Counted from the first letter of the stretch, positions 45,849-54,701 are shown. The stretch: 64,000 nt of DNA from Plantactinospora soyae (GCF_014874095.1 NZ_JADBEB010000001.1:5766001-5830000); one strand, 5' to 3'. Made by a program: numbers and translations. Notes: generated from the sequence alone by a model not told the origin.

Positions 45849-46823
45849 TCACGGGACCAGCAGGGTGCCGGCGCCCTTCACCCGCCGTACGACCGGTGCG
45901 GTCTCGGCCCGTGACACGCCGTCGAGTGTGCCGATGCCGTGCGCGAGATACTGGTACAGGTCGTCGAGGTCGTGGCAGACCACCGATGCCGCGACGTTGG
46001 CCGGTCCGGTGACGGCCGCGGCGTAGCCGACCTGTGGATGGCCGGCGAGGGCCCGGGTGACGGTGGTCAGCGCGGCCGGGGCGACGGTGAGCCACAGCAT
46101 CGCCTCGGCGGTATGGCCGAACAGGGCGGGCTCGATCTCCACGTCGAAGTACAGCACGTCGATGCGGCGCAGGTGCTCGATGCGGCGCCGGACCGTTGTC
46201 TCCGACCAACCGGTGGCGGCCGTGAGGGCCGGAGCGCTGGCGCGGCCGTCCTTGGCCAGCACGGTCAGCAGGTGGTTGTCGGCGGTGCTGAGGCTGATCC
46301 GCTCGCCGGGCGCGGCCACCTCCGGTGCCGGGCGCAGTGCGGCGACCTGGTCCGGCTCGAGCGCGGCGGTGCGGCCCGGCCAGCCGTTGGTGCCGGCCAC
46401 CGCCCGCAGGATGCAGTGCGCGGTGACGGCCGTGATCCGCGACGTACGGGGCAACTTCTGCAGCAGCAGTTCGCCCTCGACGCTCTGCGCCCGGGTCCGG
46501 GTGATGCAGGTGATCTCCGTGCCGCCGGACAGGAGCGTGACCCAGGAGGTGTCGGCGCGCTGGGCCAGCGCGCTGGCCACCGGCACGGCGGCATCGGGCG
46601 GGCACCGCATCCGTACCAGCCATTCCACGTGGCCGAGGGCTGCGGCGTAGGGCAGGCCGACCACGCGGAGGAGGCCGGCCGAGCGCAGCCGCCGGTAGCG
46701 CCGGGCGATCGTCCGGTCGGAGGTGCCGAGCACCGCGGCGATCTGGCTGAACGAGGCGCGACCGTCGATCTGTAACGCGTGGGCGAGTTGGCGGTCGAGC
46801 CCGTCGAGGGTGAGTGGATCCAC
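45849..46823 (-). CDS. Lrp/AsnC regulator with two tandem units
   Basis: 324 residues, about twice a normal Lrp. Unit 1: HTH LDRQLAHALQIDGRASFSQIA / SDRTIARRYRRLRSAGLLRVV and a RAM-like domain (about 60-155). Unit 2: HTH NHLLTVLAKDGRASAPAL / SETTVRRRIEHLRRIDVLYF (about 180-235) and a second RAM domain to the end. Such fused double Lrps are frequent in actinomycetes. Start is GTG 46823 or TTG 46826. Divergent from the EmrB-type MFS gene with 86 bases between starts, so it probably controls that pump. Confidence 0.88.
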   Translation of the reverse strand: MDPLTLDGLDRQLAHALQIDGRASFSQIAAVLGTSDRTIARRYRRLRSAGLLRVVGLPYAAALGHVEWLVRMRCPPDAAVPVASALAQRADTSWVTLLSGGTEITCITRTRAQSVEGELLLQKLPRTSRITAVTAHCILRAVAGTNGWPGRTAALEPDQVAALRPAPEVAAPGERISLSTADNHLLTVLAKDGRASAPALTAATGWSETTVRRRIEHLRRIDVLYFDVEIEPALFGHTAEAMLWLTVAPAALTTVTRALAGHPQVGYAAAVTGPANVAASVVCHDLDDLYQYLAHGIGTLDGVSRAETAPVVRRVKGAGTLLVP

Positions 46824-46909
46824 CAATCAAAGGTAGCAACGGGTCGGATTCCGCCACCTATGCTCGGATAGACGCCGGATGGCCGGACGATCGGGCACCG
46901 TTCCGAGTC

Positions 46910-48412
46910 ATGCGCAAATGGTTACCCCTGCTCGCCGTCTCGTTGAGCACATTCATGCTGCTGGTCGACCTCACGATCGTCAGCATCGCGGCACCGGACC
47001 TGGTCCGGGAACTGCACTCGTCGTTCGCCGCGCTGCAATGGACCGTCGATCTCTACGTGCTGGTACTGGCCGCCCTCCTGATGGCTGCCGGCTCGCTGTC
47101 CGACCGGCTCGGCCAGCGGCGTGTCTTCATCACCGGCCTGGTCGTCTTCGCGGTCGCCTCACTCGCCTGCGGGCTGGCGCCCAACACCGGCGTACTCATC
47201 GCCGCCCGGGGTGTGCAGGGCCTCGGCGCCGCGGCGATGTACGCCACCAACGCCGCACTGCTCGGCGTCACCTACAGCGGCCGGGATCGCTCGCTGGCGT
47301 TCGGCGTCTGGGGCGCCGCCAACGGCGCGGCGGCCGCGGCCGGGCCGATCCTCGGCGGGGTGCTGACCGAGCACGTCGGCTGGAGATCGATCTTCCTGGT
47401 CAACCTGCCGGTCGCCGTGGCGGCCGTGGTGCTCGCCCGAATGGCCCTGCCCGCCGGTCGAGGCACGGCCGCCGGGCGCGTCGACGTACCCGGCGTGGCG
47501 AGCTTCACCGTCGCCGTGACGCTGGTGGTCTACGGCCTCATCCGGGCCGGCGACGCGGGCTGGGGCGACCCGGTCACGATCGGTGCGCTGGCCGCCGGTG
47601 CGGTGGCGGCCACGCTGTTCCTCCTGCTGGAGCGGGGCCGGGCCAACCCCATGCTGGACCTGGCGCTGTTCCGGCGGCCGGCTTTCTCCGTGCTGATGCT
47701 CGGTGCGGCGGCGCTGACCGCGGCCGCCTTCGCCAACCTGGTGTTCGTCTCGATATGGGCGCAGTCGGTGCTCGGCCTCGGCGCGATGACCGCCGGCCTG
47801 GTGCTGGCACCGATGGCCGTCGTCGCGTTCGTGGTCGCCGGCGTCGGCGGCCGGCTGCTGCACGCCGTCCACCCCCGGTACAGCATCGGGTGGGGTCTGC
47901 TGCTTGTCGCCGTCGGTACCGCGCTGTGCATGCTGGTCGGCCCGGACTCCGGCTGGGGCGCGCTGGTGCCCGGACTCTGCGTGACCGGCCTTGGTGTGGG
48001 CCTGAGCACGCCGGTGCTGGCCTCCGCCGTGCTGGCCGTGGTGCCGACCGAACGCACCGGTATGGCCAACGGCGCGTCGAACACCTTCCGGCAGCTCGGC
48101 TACGCCCTGGCCGTACCCGTCTTCGCCACCATGGTGGCCGGCCAGGCCGGACACGTCCTGGCCGGAGTCGGTGCCGTTGCCGCGCCCGAGGCGGCGGCCA
48201 AGCAGCTCACCGGCGGCGGGTACGCCGAGTTGCTCGGGCAGGCGCCCGCCGCGCTGCTGCGCACCGGCTACGCCGCGGGTCTCGACCGGATCTTCCTGGT
48301 CAGCGCCATCCTGGCCGCCGTCGCCGGGGCCGCGGTTCTGATGCTGCTGCGCCCGCCGGTCCACCCGCAGGCGGCGGACGAGCCCGCCACCGCCGGGGCG
48401 GGCCGCGCCTGA
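46910..48412 (+). CDS. MFS drug transporter, DHA2 (EmrB/QacA) family
   Basis: 500 residues from ATG 46910. Fourteen transmembrane segments. N-terminal LLVDLTIVSIAAPDLVREL carries the Asp of DHA2 motif D1, loop 2-3 has GSLSDRLGQRRVFITG (motif A), and helix 5 has GAAAAAGPILGGVLTEHVGWRSIFLVNLP (motif C plus the G-W-R-x-I-F-x-I-N-x-P signature). Expected to export multiple drugs by proton antiport. No clear Shine-Dalgarno precedes the ATG, so a leaderless transcript is possible. Divergent from the double Lrp regulator. Confidence 0.92.
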   Translation: MRKWLPLLAVSLSTFMLLVDLTIVSIAAPDLVRELHSSFAALQWTVDLYVLVLAALLMAAGSLSDRLGQRRVFITGLVVFAVASLACGLAPNTGVLIAARGVQGLGAAAMYATNAALLGVTYSGRDRSLAFGVWGAANGAAAAAGPILGGVLTEHVGWRSIFLVNLPVAVAAVVLARMALPAGRGTAAGRVDVPGVASFTVAVTLVVYGLIRAGDAGWGDPVTIGALAAGAVAATLFLLLERGRANPMLDLALFRRPAFSVLMLGAAALTAAAFANLVFVSIWAQSVLGLGAMTAGLVLAPMAVVAFVVAGVGGRLLHAVHPRYSIGWGLLLVAVGTALCMLVGPDSGWGALVPGLCVTGLGVGLSTPVLASAVLAVVPTERTGMANGASNTFRQLGYALAVPVFATMVAGQAGHVLAGVGAVAAPEAAAKQLTGGGYAELLGQAPAALLRTGYAAGLDRIFLVSAILAAVAGAAVLMLLRPPVHPQAADEPATAGAGRA

Positions 48413-48563
48413 TCCGGTACGCACACGCCCGCGAGACCCGAGCCGTCGACCCGTACGGGCAGGTCGTCGACGTGCTCGTTCCGCCCGGAAGCGCCACCGC
48501 AGCAGCCCGGCGGTTCTTCGAAACGCACGCGGTGCGGAAGGATCCACCGGGCGTGCTGCCCAG

Positions 48564-49655
48564 TCAGCGGCTGGCGGCGCCCGGCTCGGCGGGCTCGGCG
48601 ACGATGAGCCCGGCCGGCGGCGGCAGCGGCTGGTGGCTGACGAACCGCCAGCCGCTGGCGGCCAGCCAGTCCGCGACCTCGTCCGGCCGATACGTGTCGC
48701 CGCCACTGATCATCAGGAACTCCCCGGCGGCGAACCGGGCCGATGGATGGGGCGTCGGACCGTCCCGCCACCAGTCGACCAGCAGCAGCCGGCCGTCCGG
48801 CGGGGCGACCTCGCGCAGCCGGGTCAGCAGGGCGATGTTGTGTTCCGGCGAGAACAGGTGCAGAAAGTTGGCCACCACGATCGCGTCGTGGCCGTTCGGC
48901 AGCGGATCGGTGAAGACGTCGGCGCCGCGCACGTCGAGCCGCTGGGCGAACTCGCTGGACGAGATGTCCGGGCCGACCATCGAGGCCACCTCGGGCAGCT
49001 CCAGCAGGGTGCCGGTCAGCCGGGGGTGGTCGCGCAGGATCGGCCGGGTGAAGGTGCCGATCCCGCCCCCCACGTCGAGCAGCCGGCGGTGCCGGCTGAA
49101 GTCGTACGTCCGGGCGAGGTCGGCCGCGGTCTCGGCGGTGACCGCCGCGACCGCCGACTCGTACGCCTGGGTCTGTTCGGGGGACAGTTCGCCGCGTACG
49201 GCCTGGCGGGTGCGGAATGCCGTGCCCGCCCGGCCCCAACTGGCGTAGCTCACCGTGTCCCAGTAGCGCAGGATCGGGCGCAGGTCGAGTGGGCCCCGAC
49301 CGCTGAGGAAGGCCTCGGTGTCGGGAGCGTTGCGGTAGCGGTCGCCGTCGCGCTCGAGCAGACCGGCGGCCGCGAGCAGGTAGGACAGGGTCGACGCGCT
49401 GCGCTCCGGGAGCTGGCAGCGCTCGGCGATCGTCTGCGGCGTCGCGCCCTCCGGCGGGATGGCGGCGAACAGGTCCACCTCGGTGGCGACGAACAACAGC
49501 TTCGACAGCATGAAGCCGGCCGCGGCCTCGGTGATCCGGGCCGGTGTCGGCCCGCCGGCCGGTGCTGGCCCCGGCCCGTCGTCAGGGGCGGGTCCGGCGT
49601 CCGCCGACGGCTGTCCAGGTACGGCAAACACTCGGGGTACGGGTCGCTCGGTCAT
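48564..49655 (-). CDS. O-methyltransferase, acetylserotonin/carminomycin type
   Basis: 363 residues from ATG 49655 with GGAGG 8 bases upstream; a longer frame to 49709 lacks an RBS. An N-terminal Ala/Pro-rich tail (about 1-38) precedes a dimerisation winged helix (TEVDLFAAIPPEGATPQTIAERC, ASTLSYLLAAAGLLERD, about 55-115) and a SAM domain with LLDVGGGIGTFTRPIL (about 195), LELPEV, IVVANFLHLFSPE and DGRLLLVDWW. This family methylates hydroxyls of aromatic polyketides and related metabolites. No biosynthetic cluster surrounds it, so the substrate is open. Confidence 0.88.
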   Translation of the reverse strand: MTERPVPRVFAVPGQPSADAGPAPDDGPGPAPAGGPTPARITEAAAGFMLSKLLFVATEVDLFAAIPPEGATPQTIAERCQLPERSASTLSYLLAAAGLLERDGDRYRNAPDTEAFLSGRGPLDLRPILRYWDTVSYASWGRAGTAFRTRQAVRGELSPEQTQAYESAVAAVTAETAADLARTYDFSRHRRLLDVGGGIGTFTRPILRDHPRLTGTLLELPEVASMVGPDISSSEFAQRLDVRGADVFTDPLPNGHDAIVVANFLHLFSPEHNIALLTRLREVAPPDGRLLLVDWWRDGPTPHPSARFAAGEFLMISGGDTYRPDEVADWLAASGWRFVSHQPLPPPAGLIVAEPAEPGAASR

Positions 49656-49811
49656 CGAACCTCCGCCGATCCACTGTCGCCATCCGCGTCGATGTGATCG
49701 TACGTCCACGGGTGGTGCCAGGCGGTCCTGTGCCGAATGTATCCACAGTGCACTGCGGCGGCGGGCGGGGTGCCGGGCGATGTCACCGGGTCAGTGACTC
49801 GACAGGGGCAT

Positions 49812-49830
49812 GACACTAGTGTCCTAGGAT
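49812..49830 (+). promoter_or_regulatory. Orphan GACACTAGTGTC operator with TAGGAT promoter box
   Basis: Perfect 12-bp palindrome GACACTAGTGTC (49812-49823) followed at once by TAGGAT (49825-49830). ACTAGTGT with CTAGGAT is the usual look of a GntR-family (YtrA/MmyB-type) autoregulated promoter. No plus-strand gene follows: the next gene is on the minus strand. Confidence 0.5.
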
Positions 49831-49889
49831 GCTCTACGGGGTGTGTCCGCGCTCATCCGCGCCGGGCCGGACGAGTGGCCGTACGCGGC

Positions 49890-49926
49890 GGAGGGCCCGC
49901 GGCGCAGACATCGCCGCGGGCCCTCC
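49890..49926 (-). terminator. Terminator of the CBM2 gene
   Basis: Perfect 15-bp arms starting GGAGGGCCCGCGGCG with a 7-base loop, 17 bases past the minus-strand stop at 49943. Confidence 0.8.
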
Positions 49927-49942
49927 TGTCAGCAGGGGTCGA

Positions 49943-51700
49943 TCAGTTCGGCGCGTGAATGTGGTCGGCGGCGTAGTCCCTCGTCGCACCCCGGACGTAG
50001 AGCTGCGTCGAGGAGTTGCCCGAGAAGTACTGCTGGATCGAGCCGCTGAACGGGGTGGTGGCGGCGTTGCGGCCGTACGCGTCGGTGTAGACCGTGGTCG
50101 GGCCGCTGTTCCGGACCGAGAAGGTGCCCGGCCGGAACTCCCGCAGGGTGCCCTTGAACGGCGATCGCGGATCGTCCCAGGCGACCTGCTGCCCGGTCTG
50201 CTGGGTGATCCGGCGGACCGGGTCGCAGTAGCTGCCACCGGCGAGTTCCGTGTAGCACAGGTCCACGATCCGGCCCAGCCGGTCGGGCTTGGTCGGGTCG
50301 TAGTAGCGCGACGGGTTGACCACGTAGAACAGTGGCGCGAGCCGGAAGTTCAGCCCGGAACCCGTCACCTGGACGTCGGAGAACCAGAAGTCGTCCATGT
50401 CGGAGACGGTGAACGGCACCGGGTTGGGGTAGAGCGGGTCGTTGTGGGTACGGCCTTCCCGGATCGCCTGCACGCAACCCGGCTCGGTGATCAGCCGGCC
50501 CAGCGACCGGGTCTCCGAGGGTGAGTCCGCCGGCACCGCAGGCCCGACGTTGATGAACTGGCCGCCGAAGCCCGGGCACTCGCTGGGGCTGAAGCCCCCG
50601 GCCCGGCCGAGCGGGATCATCATGCTGAACCTGGCCTCGGTAACCGCCCCGCCGCTGCTCTGCTGGCACCGGCTGTTGTAGATCAGCTCGTGGTTGTTGT
50701 TGGTGAAGGCGTCCTTGGAGTGGGTGCCCTGGTGGAACTTGAGCAGTACGTCGCAGGTCGCGATCGTGGTGCCCTGCGGCGGGAAGAAGCTGCTGCCGTT
50801 GTCACCCTGGATGACGTTGACGTTGTTGACCGTCAGCACCTTGTGCCCGACGTGGTCCTCGTGCCGCTGACTGCTCTCGGGGAGGGTCGCCGCCATCACC
50901 TCGCTGGTGTAGCCGAAGGCCGGCCACCCGGCGGTGGAGAACAGGTCCGAGGGACGCGGGTCGTCACCGTGCTCGTGCCCGAAGCTGCACCCGCTCGGGT
51001 CCCGGGCCGGGTGCCAGGTGGGGTAGACCTTGCCGTCGGGTCCGTAGGCCCAGTAGCGGGCGTGGACGTCCACCAGGCACTCGCCGCTGCGCGGCAGGTA
51101 GTCACTTCCGTTGCGGATCCTGTCGTACGCCCGGCTCGTCGACGCCGTCGCCGGTGGCAGCCCCTGTCCCCAGGTCGGGTTACCCGGGGGGCTGCTGGTC
51201 GGCGGGTTGCCCGGCGGTGTGGTCGGGTTGCCCGGCGGCGTGGTCGGGTTGCCCGGTGGGGTCGGACTGCCGGTCGACGGCGCGCCGGTGCAGGCCGTGC
51301 CGTTCATGGCGAAGCTGGCCGGCACCGGGTTGCTGCCGGTCCAGGACCCGTTGAAGCCGAACGAGACGGTCGCCCGGGTGGCGAGGCTTCCGTTGTAGCT
51401 GGCGTTGCGGGCGGTGACCTGGCTGCCGCTCTGCGAGACGGTCGAGCTCCAGGCCTGGCTCACCTGCTGCCCGCCGCCGAAGGACCAGATCAGCGTCCAT
51501 GAGCTGACCGGATCTCCGAGATTGGTCAGCGTCACGTTCCCGGTGAAGCCGCCCTGCCACTGGGAGGCGATCGAGTAGGTGACGCCGCAACCGGTGGCGG
51601 CGTGTGCGGGGGTGAGTGAGACGACCATGCCGCCGGTGACGGCGAGCACGGTGACCCCGGCGGCCGACAACAGCCGCGATCGGTATCGATCGATATGCAT
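49943..51700 (-). CDS. Secreted CBM2 protein with unassigned C-terminal domain
   Basis: 585 residues from ATG 51700 with GGAGG upstream. Signal peptide about 1-35 (ends AHA). CBM2 module about 36-140 (CGVTYSIASQWQGGFTGNVTL, WSSTVSQSGSQVTARN, PASFAMNGTAC), with the Trp pattern of cellulose/xylan-binding CBM2a. A linker of PPGNPTT repeats (about 145-180) leads to a ~390-residue domain I cannot assign. It has clustered metal-ligand-like residues: DVHARYWAYGPDG, FGHEHGDDPRPS, RHEDHVGHKVL, KFHQGTHSKDAF. Six or more Cys fit secretion. The CBM suggests action on plant cell walls. Monocistronic with its own terminator. Confidence 0.85.
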   Translation of the reverse strand: MHIDRYRSRLLSAAGVTVLAVTGGMVVSLTPAHAATGCGVTYSIASQWQGGFTGNVTLTNLGDPVSSWTLIWSFGGGQQVSQAWSSTVSQSGSQVTARNASYNGSLATRATVSFGFNGSWTGSNPVPASFAMNGTACTGAPSTGSPTPPGNPTTPPGNPTTPPGNPPTSSPPGNPTWGQGLPPATASTSRAYDRIRNGSDYLPRSGECLVDVHARYWAYGPDGKVYPTWHPARDPSGCSFGHEHGDDPRPSDLFSTAGWPAFGYTSEVMAATLPESSQRHEDHVGHKVLTVNNVNVIQGDNGSSFFPPQGTTIATCDVLLKFHQGTHSKDAFTNNNHELIYNSRCQQSSGGAVTEARFSMMIPLGRAGGFSPSECPGFGGQFINVGPAVPADSPSETRSLGRLITEPGCVQAIREGRTHNDPLYPNPVPFTVSDMDDFWFSDVQVTGSGLNFRLAPLFYVVNPSRYYDPTKPDRLGRIVDLCYTELAGGSYCDPVRRITQQTGQQVAWDDPRSPFKGTLREFRPGTFSVRNSGPTTVYTDAYGRNAATTPFSGSIQQYFSGNSSTQLYVRGATRDYAADHIHAPN

Positions 51701-51849
51701 GGATTCCTCCAGGCGGAGTCGGTGGGTTACTCCGGCGGAGCTGCGTGATCCTGCCAGGTCGCGCGCGGTGTGCCCGGGCGAGTGACGTGCCGCCACCCAC
51801 GGGCGGGATCGCGTCAAGGTTGCCCTCCGCCTCGACGTCCAGCTCTGTC

Positions 51850-51865
51850 ATCGATAAGTATCGAT
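51850..51865. promoter_or_regulatory. Perfect palindrome upstream of CBM2 gene
   Basis: ATCGATA-AG-TATCGAT, perfect 7-bp arms, AT-rich, 150 bases before the start. A related TATCGATCGATA occurs at 51684-51695 inside the first codons. Candidate operator; regulator unknown. Confidence 0.5.
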
Positions 51866-51980
51866 TAAACGGGCTCGCGTGACAACCACACTTTGTAGTC
51901 GGGTGGCCCGGTATTCCGCCACGCCCTGTCACCGCATCTCCCGCTGGACGTCCCGCCCCTCCGGCGTGGGACTGTACGGC

Positions 51981-52733
51981 TCAGTAGAGGACGCGGTGAT
52001 AGGTGCGTATGACGTCCCCGTCGGGGGTGAATCGCTGCGCTCCGGCTTCCCATCCCAACCGCTCGTAGAATCCGGCCGCTCCCAACGGCCCGATCGAGGT
52101 CTGCAACTCGACCCACGTCGCGCCGGCGGCCCGGACGTACTCGACGAAATGCGCCACCAGCCGCTCACCGACTCCGCTCTTGCGCCACTCCGGTTGCACC
52201 GCCAGCGCGGTCATGACGGCCACCTGGGCAGAGGTGATCGACCGGGTCTGTCCCGGCTCTGTCTGGAGGTGGAGCAACCGGCGTGTCCACGGACGGATCC
52301 GCGATCGCAGCAGGCGGGCAGCCACCCGTGGCCGGACACACAGCGCGGCAAACCCGGTGACCGCGAGGGACGCCACCGTACGCCGGTCCGCCATCAGCGC
52401 GGTGGCGTACGCGGCCTGGTCGCTGGTGCCCACCAGGAAGCCGACGAGCTCCTCCGGTGCGGCCGTCGGGTCGACGACGACAAAGCCGATGCCGTGCCGC
52501 GAGTCGAGGAAGGTGCGCTGCCAGCGGCGGACAAAACGGGCACCGAGCGATGGGAACAGCCCAAACGGTAGGAGAACCACGTGGGCCCGGGACATCGCGG
52601 GGAGGTCTTCGTCCGTCGCGCGCCGGAGCACGAATCGGCCGGGGTCCGGGTCGGTCGTCGTAGAGCCGGGGTGTGGCCGTGCTGGCGTGGCGCTGGTATG
52701 GGATCCGCTCTTGATGCTGGGGATGAAGCGCAT
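51981..52733 (-). CDS. GNAT-family N-acetyltransferase
   Basis: 250 residues. GNAT core in the C-terminal half: VAVMTALAVQPEWRKSGVGERLVAHFVEY contains the acetyl-CoA loop RKSGVG, then AAGFYERLGWEAG as the closing motif. The first ~35 residues are Pro/Thr-rich and disordered. A middle stretch (RTVASLAVTGFAALCVRPRVAARLLRSRIR) is an unusual helical insertion between early strands, seen in some actinomycete members. Substrate unknown. Single gene, transcribed away from the DGPF/ECF42 pair. Confidence 0.82.
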   Translation of the reverse strand: MRFIPSIKSGSHTSATPARPHPGSTTTDPDPGRFVLRRATDEDLPAMSRAHVVLLPFGLFPSLGARFVRRWQRTFLDSRHGIGFVVVDPTAAPEELVGFLVGTSDQAAYATALMADRRTVASLAVTGFAALCVRPRVAARLLRSRIRPWTRRLLHLQTEPGQTRSITSAQVAVMTALAVQPEWRKSGVGERLVAHFVEYVRAAGATWVELQTSIGPLGAAGFYERLGWEAGAQRFTPDGDVIRTYHRVLY

Positions 52734-53082
52734 AACCTCGACACCCTCGATGTCAGGGCGGAAGGTCGCCCCCGCCGCAGGTCACCCTCGCCTTGCTGGT
52801 ACGGCGCTCCGGTCCTGGGTCCCGTCAGGGCACTCGGGTACCCCTGCCACCGCCTGCCCCGGCGGTTCACGCCGGCACCACCGACGCGTACCCGTGCGCC
52901 CTGGTCTTATGCATGCGGCCGGACGGCTGGCCGAGCGGCCCGGCCCCCACGGGACGGCTCACCAGGAGCATCCACGAGCCGCCAAAGAAATTCCGACGGC
53001 GATGTCGAGAACCCGGGGCCGGCTCCGTCCCCGCCGTGGAACGTGACCAGAATGGGTCGCACCAGCACCGAGGAGAAACACG
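52734..53082. other. Intergenic region with ECF42 promoter
   Basis: 349 bases between divergent genes. Apart from the ECF42-type promoter at 53003-53029 I see no gene or repeat; the middle part has frames open on both strands with poor codon bias. Confidence 0.55.
53003..53029 (+). promoter_or_regulatory. Probable ECF42-type promoter
   Basis: TGTCGA (53003-53008), 17 bases, CGTC (53026-53029), 54 bases before the DGPF start. From memory, the ECF42 consensus has TGTCGA at -35 and CGTC/CGAC-like at -10. Confidence 0.6.
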
Positions 53083-53490
53083 ATGGCCAAGTACCTGCTG
53101 CTCAAGCACTACCGCGGCGCCCCGGCAGCGGTCAACGACGTGCCGATGGACCGCTGGACGCCGGAGGAGGTCTCGGCGCACGTGCGGTACATGCACGACT
53201 TCGCGGTCCGGCTCGAGGGGAGCGGCGAGTTCGTCGACGGCCAGGCACTCGCCCCCGAGGGAACGTTCGTCCGGTACGACGGTGAGGGGCGCCCGCCGGT
53301 CACCGACGGCCCGTTCGCCGAGACCAAGGACCTCATCGCCGGCTGGATGGTGATCGACGTCGACAGCTACGAGCGCGCCGTCGAGCTGGCCGGGGAGCTG
53401 TCGGCCGCTCCCGGGGCGGGCGGGAAGCCGATCCACGAGTGGCTCGAGCTGCGCCCGTTCCTGACCGAGCCGCCCACCGTCACGGAGTGA
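53083..53490 (+). CDS. DGPF/YCII-related protein (ECF42 partner)
   Basis: 135 residues. YCII-like ferredoxin fold: MAKYLLLKHYRG at the start, a conserved active-site-like His/Asp patch (VRYMHDFAVRLE), and the family tag VTDGPFAETKDLIAGWMVIDVDSYE containing DGPF. Proteins of this type are encoded next to ECF42 sigma factors in most genomes; their biochemical activity is unknown and they may be enzymes or targets rather than anti-sigma factors. The sigma gene starts 8 bases after its stop, so the two are one operon driven by the ECF42-like promoter upstream. Confidence 0.92.
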   Translation: MAKYLLLKHYRGAPAAVNDVPMDRWTPEEVSAHVRYMHDFAVRLEGSGEFVDGQALAPEGTFVRYDGEGRPPVTDGPFAETKDLIAGWMVIDVDSYERAVELAGELSAAPGAGGKPIHEWLELRPFLTEPPTVTE

Positions 53491-53498
53491 TCCGTTAG

Positions 53499-54701
53499 AT
53501 GAACGAGGCACTGCTCCGGAGCCTTACGCCGGGCGTGCTCGGCATCCTCGTCCGTCGCGGAGCCGACTTCGCGGCGGCCGAGGATGCCGTTCAGGACGCG
53601 CTGGTCGAGGCGGTCCGGGTCTGGCCGGCCGACCCGCCGCGCGACCCGAAGGGCTGGCTGATCACCGTCGCCTGGCGCCGGTTCCTCGACGCGACCCGGG
53701 CGGACGTCGCCCGCCGCCGACGGGAGGACCTCCTCGACGAGGAGCCGGCGCCCGGGCCCGCGCCCGTGGCGGACGACACGCTCCAGCTCTACTTCCTGTG
53801 CGCCCACCCGTCGCTGACCCCGTCGTCCGCGGTCGCGCTCACGCTGCGCGCCGTCGGCGGGCTGACCACCCGCCAGATCGCCCAGGCCTACCTGGTGCCC
53901 GAGGCGACCATGGCGCAGCGGATCAGCCGGGCCAAGCGCACCGTCTCCGGCGTGCGGTTCGATCAGCCCGGCGATGTCGCCACCGTGTTGCGCGTCCTCT
54001 ACCTGGTCTTCAACGAGGGCTACTCCGGCGACGTCGACCTCCTCGCCGAGGCGATCCGGCTCACCCGGCAGCTCGCGGCCGCGATCGACCACCCCGAGGT
54101 GGCGGGGCTGCTCGCCCTGATGCTGCTTCACCGTGCCCGCCGGGCCAGCCGGACCAGGCCCGACGGCAGCCTGGTGCCGCTCGCCGAGCAGGACCGGGGC
54201 CGGTGGGACACCGAGTCGATCGCCGAGGGCGTCGAGATCCTCCAGGCGGCCCTCGCCCGCGACCGGCTGGGCGAGTTCCAGGCCCAGGCCGCCATCGCGG
54301 CACTCCACGCCGACGCGCCCACCGCCGAGGAGACCGACTGGGTGCAGATCGTCGAGTGGTACGACGAACTCGCGCGCCTGACCGACAGCCCGGTCGTTCG
54401 GCTCAACCGTGCGGTGGCCGTCGGAGAGGCCGACGGACCGCGCGCCGGGCTGGCGGCGCTCGCGGCGCTGGACGACTCACTGCCCCGGCACACCGCGGTG
54501 GCGGCGTACCTCCACGAGCGCGACGGCGACCTGGCGACGGCGGCACGGCTGTACGTCGAGGCGGCCCGGAAGGCGACCAACCTCGCCGAGTGCGAACACC
54601 TGACGCGTCAGGCCGCCCGGCTCAACACACCTGCAGCTCAGGCATCGGGCTGTCGGCCTGCCCCGCTGAGCAGCCGGTCGCCGAGTTCGCTGCGGGAGTA
54701 G
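53499..54701 (+). CDS. ECF42-family RNA polymerase sigma factor
   Basis: 400 residues. Region 2 (EALLRSLTPGVLGILVRRGADFAAAEDAVQDALVEA), region 4 (VALTLRAVGGLTTRQIAQAY, then TMAQRISRAKRTV) and the ~200-residue TPR-like C-terminal extension typical of ECF42, with YLVFNEGYSG, AIRLTRQLAA and VRLNRAVAVGEADGP. That extension is thought to control activity in place of an anti-sigma factor. Usual proteins end near HLTRQAARL; this frame continues ~27 further residues of poor quality that overlap the 3' end of the convergent ArsR gene by 64 bases, suggesting a lost stop codon or a natural overlap. Confidence 0.92.
   Translation: MNEALLRSLTPGVLGILVRRGADFAAAEDAVQDALVEAVRVWPADPPRDPKGWLITVAWRRFLDATRADVARRRREDLLDEEPAPGPAPVADDTLQLYFLCAHPSLTPSSAVALTLRAVGGLTTRQIAQAYLVPEATMAQRISRAKRTVSGVRFDQPGDVATVLRVLYLVFNEGYSGDVDLLAEAIRLTRQLAAAIDHPEVAGLLALMLLHRARRASRTRPDGSLVPLAEQDRGRWDTESIAEGVEILQAALARDRLGEFQAQAAIAALHADAPTAEETDWVQIVEWYDELARLTDSPVVRLNRAVAVGEADGPRAGLAALAALDDSLPRHTAVAAYLHERDGDLATAARLYVEAARKATNLAECEHLTRQAARLNTPAAQASGCRPAPLSSRSPSSLRE

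Noticed and set aside
46879-49248. 789-codon frame on the plus strand over the EmrB pump and O-methyltransferase
   Set aside because: Out of frame with both recognised genes; Arg/Gly/Ala-rich shadow.
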